NCBI RefSeq assembly: GCF_028476545.1
Contig: NW_026732264.1
Span: forward strand, 82,501 to 146,500
Length of the DNA stretch: 64,000 nt
Origin: Physella acuta
Lineage: Eukaryota; Mollusca; Gastropoda; Physidae
Direction of reading: 5' to 3'
A program made the position numbers and the translations under genes. Positions 56,168 through 64,000 of this stretch are shown in pieces; positions within the stretch are counted from its first letter, which is position 1; each line of letters begins with the position of its first letter. The notes under the pieces were generated by a model that saw only the letters and a list, made by a program, of their open reading frames with translations, searched no databases and was not told where the DNA came from.

Positions 56168-56310
56168 TTCCACGACAAATGATCTCAGGGCAAATGATCC
56201 CAGACAAAATATCTCACGGACAAAAGATACCAGGACAAAATATATTAGGACAAATGATACCATGGACAAATGATCTCTGACAAAATATCTCAGACAAAAT
56301 ATCTCACAAC
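56168..56310 (+). repeat. GACAAATGATCTCAG-type repeat, left copy
   Basis: About 140 bases made of variants of GGACAAAxGATxxCA. It aligns along its length with the reverse complement of 63585-63712. Confidence 0.7.
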
Positions 56311-57400
56311 TAAATTTTGATAGTATGTAGGATGATTTTAGTTGATTTGAACTCTTTTTAATTGACTGTCAATATGGTTTTGTTTACTCTTTTTACGCAT
56401 AATAATTGATTGTTATAAAATGAATTTGTTAAACTTAACAAACAAATGTGAATGGGTCTTCATGTTCGTAACTTAAAACTGTTGTTTTTACTGCATCATC
56501 AACACAAAAAAAAGTTTACGTTACTTTGCTGGCAGGTCCATCGTTATGATCACACAATTCCAATACTATGTGATCATGTATTGTGTGAACTTTCGCTGTA
56601 GCCTACATGTTCCTACTTGACATTTCCAAATCTCTTTGCCTGCTGTTCTACAGTCTACTTATGGCTTTTATAAACAGAAATTCATTAGAAACTAATGCCC
56701 TATACCGTATCTGCGAGGTAACGAAAGAGGCTTTCGTTTGCATGTACGCTACGACAAATTTCGCTCCGCGATGACCGCTGTCGTTTAAATAAGCATTTGT
56801 CACCTGATCACTATGGTGTTACCGACGCATAACTATTGACTTTAGATGCCAGTTGTATTGTCCATGGAGGGCGGATGTCTTTCCCTTAAGGCGTCTCTGC
56901 TACCAAAGCGTGCGGCCAACATGATAACGTAATATTCTCAGCGTTGGATCAATAAAAAGCTGAACATTGAAATGCAAATTATCAAATACGTATTTGAAAC
57001 ATATGTTGCCGTAATCAATAGTTAAACCCATGCTCTGTAACAGCCTTTAAATTGAACCCATCAACAGGGGCGTAAATACTGGTGGGGAGGGGGTGGCATT
57101 TAGGATACCCCAAAATCCGACCAAATAGCAACGAAATTTTTATTACAAAATAATATGTTTCTTTGCACCTTGATAATGCTTTTGTAAATAGCAAACAGAT
57201 CTAATACAGCAGAGATTGTTTAACAGTAGCTAAGACACACTGGTGTGTAAAATAAAAATAAATAAATAACGAAATGACCGGTATTGTGAGAGATAGGCAA
57301 ACGTTCAAACCACTTCAATGACTTATTTAAAAAGTCTCATATGGGTACCCATAAAGCTCCTTTATATACTCTAATACGTGTACCCATAGTTTTGAATTAA

Positions 57401-59433
57401 CCCTTTCAGGACCACAGGGATTACAGGCATAATTTCAAATATCTGTGCACATATTTAGCAGTAAAATGACACGTAGATTTCAAAAATGTTAATGGTTTTC
57501 CGATATCTTAAATAGTTTTTGAGATACAGCATGGGACATATGTGTCCCTACGGTCCTCAAAGGAAAATTATCGAAAATAGGTTATGTTATGAGTTATGTC
57601 AATATGTTTATTCTAAATGTGATCTAACGTGTGTTAGTTGTTCTAGTACATTAGAAATTGAAAATATCAGTATTGAGAACACATTTATGTCCTTTATGAG
57701 TGTATTGTCATCTATGAATGGAGCTTATGGAAGCAGTTATGTGATGTTATATAACATACATGGCAGATATAATGCATATTGTCCGCTCTGTTCTCAATCT
57801 TTTCTGTTACACATTGTGTATAACTCCTGCGTTTTTCTTCCTTTGAATTATCAACTTCTGGTAGGGTTGAAGTGAAATTCTTGCCTCTACGAACAGGTCT
57901 TGAGGCGATATCTCTTTGATGTAATCCCAAAATGTGAGCTCTTGCTATCATTTGCCTATATTCAAGCTTGGTTTTGCATTGTAGCAAGAGTTGAATTGTT
58001 GTCAAATATAGGTATAAATGGCTTTTTGACTCCAAATCATTATCTTGGCAACAAATTATCAATGTATGAAACATGGATTTGATTGCCTAAAATCATTAGG
58101 ATCTTCATTTCAATCAACATCTATTGTCAATTTCCTATAACCATAGTCAATAACTTTTATTGGAAACTGTGTTTTCAGAAGCCTATAGTTGAAAATAATA
58201 TCTTGCTCCATTCTCCATGTTCAATTATCACAAAAACGTTTGGTCGTTCATGTTTTGGGGAAGTCTAGTTCTATTGATGATAATGATATGTGTCAGCTTC
58301 GGGTCTAGGACATTACCACCCCGTCAAATTCCACTCCCCCCCCCCCCCACCGATGCTGAAGACCCCTGATCTTAACCCCAAACTCCAAGCCTATAGCTAA
58401 CCCTAACAAAACCCCTAACTCCAACTGTAAATCTACATTTAACCCTAAAACAAGCCCTAACCCTAACCTAACCCTAGTCCTAACTTATCCATAACTGGAC
58501 GAGGGGTAATTGCTCGGAGGTGGTAATATCGGGTTGGGGGATGTCGGAGGCGTAATTGTAACTATTAACGCTCCCTCTGAGGGGAAAACTCAAGTGTACA
58601 TCGTATATTTTTGTGCGCGGTGTACTAAAAATCTCATACAAGGTAACATTTATTTTACGAAAGGACAGTGCGGCATGTTCACAAATACTGCGCGGACCAT
58701 GCAGATTTGAGGGAATATTAGTCACTATAGCATGTGACATTGACGATGTATGCAATGTATGCAAAATAGAATGACTAGAATAAGGTGTAGGCCTTATCGT
58801 AGTAGTGACAATCTGCTCTGGGACTTGAACAAGTCATTCGATTATAGCTTCTACACTTACTTTGTCGGCATATTTCTACAGAAAATTCACATCTTTTTCA
58901 TAAAGAAACAAGTTGTTTTCACCGTCATTATTGTAAATAATCAGTATTTGCACAGCATTTTGTTCAGTTATAGTAAATAAAAGCTTTGCAACTATTTGTA
59001 TTCTAAAGCCAAAACTCATGCTTAGCAACATTGTAAAAAAAGTTAGCTCCCTTCCGGACCGTAGGGACATATATGTCCCAAGCAAAAAAAATTACTTTTT
59101 TAAAAAAATAAGCAAAGCTATTAGGAAAAACAAATGTAAATATAATACCTAAATAGTAAACCTTTGAAAAACCGCAAGTAATTTCTTTCTGTTACAGATA
59201 GTATTTTTTATATAAAAATGTAAACTGTAGCTTTGCAAGTGGTCTAAAAATGCAAAGTTCCCATAATTATGACAACAAAACTATCTCATATATACTGAAA
59301 GCAACTTTATTTATATTAAGTCTATCATGTAATAAATTTTTTTAAAGCAAATTCAGCAACTCTATGTTATTCCAATTTCATTTGGTGATAATTTGAAAAT
59401 TTGGGACACCAGTGTCCTTTGGTCCTGAAAGGG
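57401..59433 (-). mobile_element. piggyBac element with intact TTAA duplication
   Basis: CCCTTTCAGGACCA at the left is mirrored by TGGTCCTGAAAGGG at the right, with TTAA on both sides (57397-57400 and 59434-59437). A second inverted pair lies inside: GGGACATATGTGTCCCTACG near 57534 and its mirror near 59060. The minus strand at 57712-58074 encodes the transposase C-terminus, with YTQCVTEKIENRAD and a CHVCYITSHNCF cysteine cluster. The rest of the transposase is broken or missing, and a CCCTAACC-like run sits inside at 58340-58475. Confidence 0.75.
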
Positions 59434-59647
59434 TTAATCAAATTAAAAAGCGATTAATTTTCTTTAATTAATTATTATTTAATTGCGACATACTAACGAA
59501 TGACAGAGCTTTAAAAAGGGATTTATTTAACATCATTAATATCATTAATATAACTAAAAAAACAACACGTGAAACCATCAACCATTTCAAGCTTGCATGT
59601 TTTATAAAGGCCTACTTTTGACTAGCTTGCCAAATCTATATATATAT

Positions 59648-60043
59648 AATTTTCTTCTTGGAGAGCCTAGAAAACACCAAGCTGTAAGCGCGCTCCCTAC
59701 CACCCCTACCCCTACATGGTCTGGTGAGCTGTGGTTCACGCTAAATGTTTACAATCGTAGAGCCGGGTTTAGTGACGGCTATTAGGGGCAGATAATTTAG
59801 TTCGAAACGATTTTAAATCTAGGGGAGGTAACTAAGAGGAGGCTGCTTTCAGGGGGGGGGGGGGGTAGGGGTTGGGGAAAGGAGGGGGGGGGGTTATCGT
59901 CCTTAACGAGCTACAGATAGTGTTTTAAAGCAAATATATTCAGTGGCAGCATTTGTACTGTCGAATTCATAAATTATGAATTACTGAAAAATAGAAAATA
60001 AAACAACTAAATAGCGGCGTATGATAAGCCGCGGGTAGGCTCG
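59648..60043 (+). repeat. Non-autonomous repeat with terminal foldback, copy 2
   Basis: Inverted relative to 905-1318 and about equally long. It starts beside a short TA run, carries two poly-G runs and ends in the GC-rich hairpin GCGGCGTATGATAAGCCGC. It is the partner copy that defines the family. Confidence 0.6.
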
Positions 60044-60607
60044 TATGAAATAAACGTTTTACAATTTGCAGCAAGCAAGAATAAACATTTTCAAAAATCG
60101 ATTATTTACATAGGAATCGGCTAAAGAAAAACACACACACAAGAATGTTTGAATGGTGATACTTTTCATGATTTTGCCGAGTTATGAAAATTTTGAATTC
60201 ATCAATCATCATTTGAATGTTTTCTTTTCATAAGTAGCCTACTTTCTATATGTTTGGTATGTTTTGTATTGTATACCAGTGAGAGTCCTTAATAGTCCGA
60301 CTAATGTATAAGGTAGATTTGACAAATGAAGCGAAAAGTATTTAATAATGCATGTTGCAAATAATCATACAATATACATGCTTTGGAAATATCGTTAAGT
60401 GTTGCGCCCAAAATTCATTAAAATACTATAGATTCTTTAGACAAGTGTAAATTCTAATTTAAATATCTTTATTGATCAGGATTTTTAAAAAAAGTCCACT
60501 TCTAAATGTTAATGAGCAATAAACATTGTTTTGATAGAAAAAATATCGTATGCGTTTATATTCAGTAAACATGGGCATGCGCTTTATGATTTAAATGTCA
60601 GTCGACA

Positions 60608-60955
60608 CAGAGGCGTAGCGAGGGGGGGGGGGGGGGAGGTGCGGACCGCACCGGGCGACACCATTTAGTGGGTGACACCAAGGCAAAGAATGGCAAAATA
60701 GATAGAGAAAAATGACAACTGCACTTAATCAAGTGATTAATTCGAGTGTTAAATAGTGTTTTAAGAGGTGCAAATCGAAAGTTTGATTGGGGGGGGGGGG
60801 GTGCAAACGGAAAATCGAAAGTTGTTTGGGGGGGATGCAAATTGAAAATTCAATGTTTGTCCTCGGGAAGGGTCGCTACGCCTTCGGGGGGGGGGGGGGG
60901 GGGTCGACACCATTAAGTGCCGCACCGGGTAACACCCGACCTCGCTACGCCACTG
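60608..60955 (+). mobile_element. hAT-type MITE (poly-G family), intact TSD
   Basis: Ends are CAGAGGCGTAGCGAGG and CCTCGCTACGCCACTG, flanked by AGTCGACA on both sides (60600-60607 and 60956-60963). It has the same internal blocks as 29735-30098. This is the cleanest copy of the family in the window. Confidence 0.9.
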
Positions 60956-60963
60956 AGTCGACA

Positions 60964-62780
60964 TCAATCTCAACTTATCAATCAATAATTCACACTCTAG
61001 CAAGACGACATCTGTCCTTACATTACACAACTGAATTATTTGTGAATATTTGAACATTTACATATTAGAAGGTAACCGTGTATGTCCTAGCAAACTAGTG
61101 AGTATGCCCGTGCGTTTAAATAATCAAATTTTACATGTGAATATGCGCATCTATTATTTGACTCGTTTCAGTAACTAAATAATATTTAGCTTTTTTTCCA
61201 TTGGGTTTTTAAAAAAAAAAAAATTTAAAACTTTGTTATTAAGATTGCTAAAATACAGATTTTTTACAATGATTTTGTATACTACAACTGATAATTAAAT
61301 AAAATTTCTACCACTATACTTTAAAAAATAAAAGTATGATATATTTATAAAGTGCATTCAATTAAATTGTGTATTCTTAGATGGCAATTTTTAATTAATA
61401 TTCAATTTATTTATCTTATCATTTATGTGATCAACACTATGCACAGTAGCCTTTACTTGCCGATGGTTTATGTCAGGTACCCATTACTTGATTGGATTGA
61501 GAGACGTACGATGAGTTTAATCAGGGATCCTAACTCAAGACTTAAACAATTGTCCTTCAAATATTCTCAATAGGAGAAACGGCGACATATATTAGGCAAC
61601 AAATATACACATGCACATACCCGTTCGTTTTAAATAGTGCGATACGCTATAGATTCGATAGGCTACTATAAGCATTCACAAACTCGAATCAATTGCAACA
61701 TCCGACAACCAATAAGAATGCGATTGGGCGTCCGGATTCCCCTGTAAGCATTATAGCGCCTACATTCGCTTTAACGAGCATCCAACAGCAGTCTAATCCA
61801 ACATAATAATAAGTACCACACCACATACAACAAATATAAACACAACAACGCTCATCACATAAAAAACACAACTGATTTTCGAATCGTTGAAGAATAATTT
61901 TTATTTTACTTATTAAAAAGTAGGGGAAATAATTACATTCTTCCGCAAAAAATGGTGCTTGCATATATCAATTTTTTTAAAAATAAAAGAATTTGTTTTA
62001 TTTTTCGTAAAAGAATAAACTTTCAGTTTATTGTACAGTAACGCTGTTTAACTAAAATGGTACTCAAATTATTGTATTTTCACGTAAACACACACACACA
62101 CATGCTCTCACATCACACAGACAAAATTGTGATTTTTAGCACAATAGTCCTGAAACTCTATGAAATCGAACTAAATTTTCGAAAAAATCTTTTTAAAAAA
62201 TATGACCAACTATTTAACTATAGTTACATTTATAAACTTAAGGCCGTTTGGAACCATCGATTACACTTATGTTCAAATTTTTATATTGAATATAATCCGT
62301 TGAAAAGCCGTTTAGAATTATTTTGTCAATTCAAATATTTAAAAAAAACTGCCCTTAACCTCTCCTTGAAGTTATCCGGAATGGCCAGGCAGAGTAAAAA
62401 AAAATAAATAAAAGTCAGAACAATTGTTCTCCATGATAAAATAAACAATATTGGTCCATGGTGTATATCCTTGTATTGTCTTTATATTAAATAATATAGC
62501 ATCCCATATCACCGCAACACCATGACTCTACCAATACTAATTAAAAATAAGTTTAGTGGCTGCTAAATTAATACTATATTTATGATAATTATTTGTTTGA
62601 ATATTTCTAGCCATAATAAAATCGGAAGTTATTTTGTGCTCATTACACTAATGTTGTAAACTATTCAATTTTGGTTTTAAAAAAATCCTTTCTGGTAACA
62701 AACATTTGGAATCAGCTTTTCAAGCCTATTGTGTCTGTCACTTAGGTGGACTAAATATTATGTATAAGTATTGAATAAAA
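60964..62780. other. Gene-poor AT-rich stretch
   Basis: Short frames only, none with a recognisable domain. Confidence 0.4.
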
Positions 62781-62789
62781 TTAGTAGTT

Positions 62790-63200
62790 TATTGTCACCT
62801 TTTGAGCGATTTTCGATAACAGAAAAGGTACTTAATTTCTCAAAAGCTAATAATCAGAGCACCGTTTAAGTTATGTGGACGAAAAAATTGCATACAATTA
62901 TTGCATGGGAAGTTTTCTTTCATTTTTTGAATGAAACAGGGTAACCAGAAGTATTGCTTTACACTATTTCCCTGTGAACACGATAACAAGAGTATTTTTT
63001 TTTTCAATTTGGTAGACGAAATTGTATATATACTGTAAGAATTTATACTTGAATTACTTTAAATTTTGAATTGACCTCATAAAATTAAAAGCGGTTCTTC
63101 ACTCTATTTCAGGTTTCTAAATACTCGATAATTTGAGTAAGAGTGAAGAAATGTTTACATAGTTATATGATCTTATTTTATTGATTCTGACACACTTTTC
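62790..63200. mobile_element. Very degenerate relative of the 670-bp MITE
   Basis: Keeps CTTTTGAGCGATTTTCGATA, a GTGAACACGATAAC block and their spacing, but little else. Confidence 0.3.
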
Positions 63201-63584
63201 ACTCAGATCAAAACTTATGCTGGACAACAGCAAATTTTAATGTTAATGAAGCAATAAAAATACAAATTTCACCTTACGAACCTGTAGACCCAAACTTCCT
63301 TTTTGAAAAATATTTCAATGTTTTGAAATTAATGTGTTACGTATTATATCTTTATTTGATTTGTCTTTTGCATTTTTATATCTAATGCTTTCATATAAAT
63401 GTATACATTTTTTAAAAGTGAGTTTACTCAGTCTTTTGATGCTTTGTTTATTTAGTTTAAGTTATTCAACTGGTATATCTCACAATAATTATGTGTAAAC
63501 AGTAAATAAAATCCATAATATGACATTACATTTTAAAACAAAATGTAAATCGACTAAAATAATCCTAAATACAATAAATATTTT

Positions 63585-63712
63585 ACTGTGAGATATTTTA
63601 TCTGAGATAATGTGTCCATAATATCATTTGTCCTGATATATTTTGTCCTGGTTTCTTTTGTCCGTGAGATATTTAGTCTGGGATATTTCGTTTGAAATAA
63701 TTAGTCCTGTCA
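63585..63712 (-). repeat. GACAAATGATCTCAG-type repeat, right copy (inverted)
   Basis: The reverse complement aligns with 56168-56310 (shared AATATCTCACGGACAAAAGA and CCAGGACAAAATATAT). Either two inverted MITE copies or the two ends of one larger element. Confidence 0.7.
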
Positions 63713-64000
63713 CCTTTTAATGTATAATATATTATTATAAAAATTAATAATCGGATGTTTCTGCTTTGAAATTCAAAGGGAATATAGTTGAGAAAATTAA
63801 GTGAATGACTCGATATTCTGATTCATCATGTCTAGGTACTTCTTTAATACACGTCTTTTCGCACTTTTTATATTTCAGCACATTATTTGGCTTTAGAGAA
63901 CTGAAAAGAAAATGGTGAGTATAACATTTATTTATAAATAAAATCATCTTATTAATCTTTTTATATCTATATTATAACTAGGCATACTTCCTAGCTTCGC

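Noticed and set aside
58340-58475. Telomere-like CCCTAACC repeats
   Set aside because: Irregular, interrupted and located inside a piggyBac element; molluscan telomeres use regular TTAGGG units.

Overview
This is an AT-rich animal nuclear sequence. The repeat types and gene style point to a gastropod mollusc, probably a heterobranch or pulmonate: a tRNA-derived SINE with the body common in gastropods, poly-G hAT MITEs, long (TA)n tracts and FREP-like immunoglobulin genes split by phase-1 introns. That placement is an inference.

The main content lies in the first 29 kb, where two related immunoglobulin-superfamily genes sit head to head. The plus-strand gene (11721-28615) can be read as 18 exons that join without a break into 845 codons: signal peptide, two Ig-like domains, one transmembrane helix, a coiled coil built from nine consecutive 84-bp exons (28 residues, four heptads each), and a C-terminal trypsin-fold (PA clan) domain with a recognisable His-Asp-Ser triad. 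The minus-strand gene (5038 to 604, running off the left edge) has matching signal-peptide and Ig exons; its later exons are not in the window. The coiled-coil part grew by tandem duplication of a two-exon cassette together with its introns. The layout resembles a snail FREP (two Ig domains plus coiled coil), but with a membrane helix added and a protease-like domain in place of fibrinogen. An Ig receptor with a protease effector on its inner side, perhaps with a secreted splice form, is the best candidate for an undescribed system here.

Downstream are a single-exon ankyrin-repeat membrane protein on the minus strand (30868-31857), convergent with the receptor, and the spliced core of a MAP3K-like kinase (42253-44282, minus) that has NFG where DFG is expected and lacks part of the C-lobe.

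The rest is mostly mobile DNA: a THAP/DDE (ISL2EU, Harbinger-like) transposase relic at 49613-53340 split by a degenerate piggyBac; a second piggyBac with TTAA on both sides at 57401-59433; hAT-type MITEs of two families, five of them with 8-bp target duplications; a roughly 670-bp MITE family including a 1.9-kb inverted dimer; a 3-kb element with 29-bp terminal inverted repeats enclosing an 18-bp minisatellite; a LINE fragment; SINE copies; a hairpin repeat; and more than ten (TA)n tracts. Long stretches of 31.9-36.4 kb and 44.5-49.6 kb show no gene I can support.
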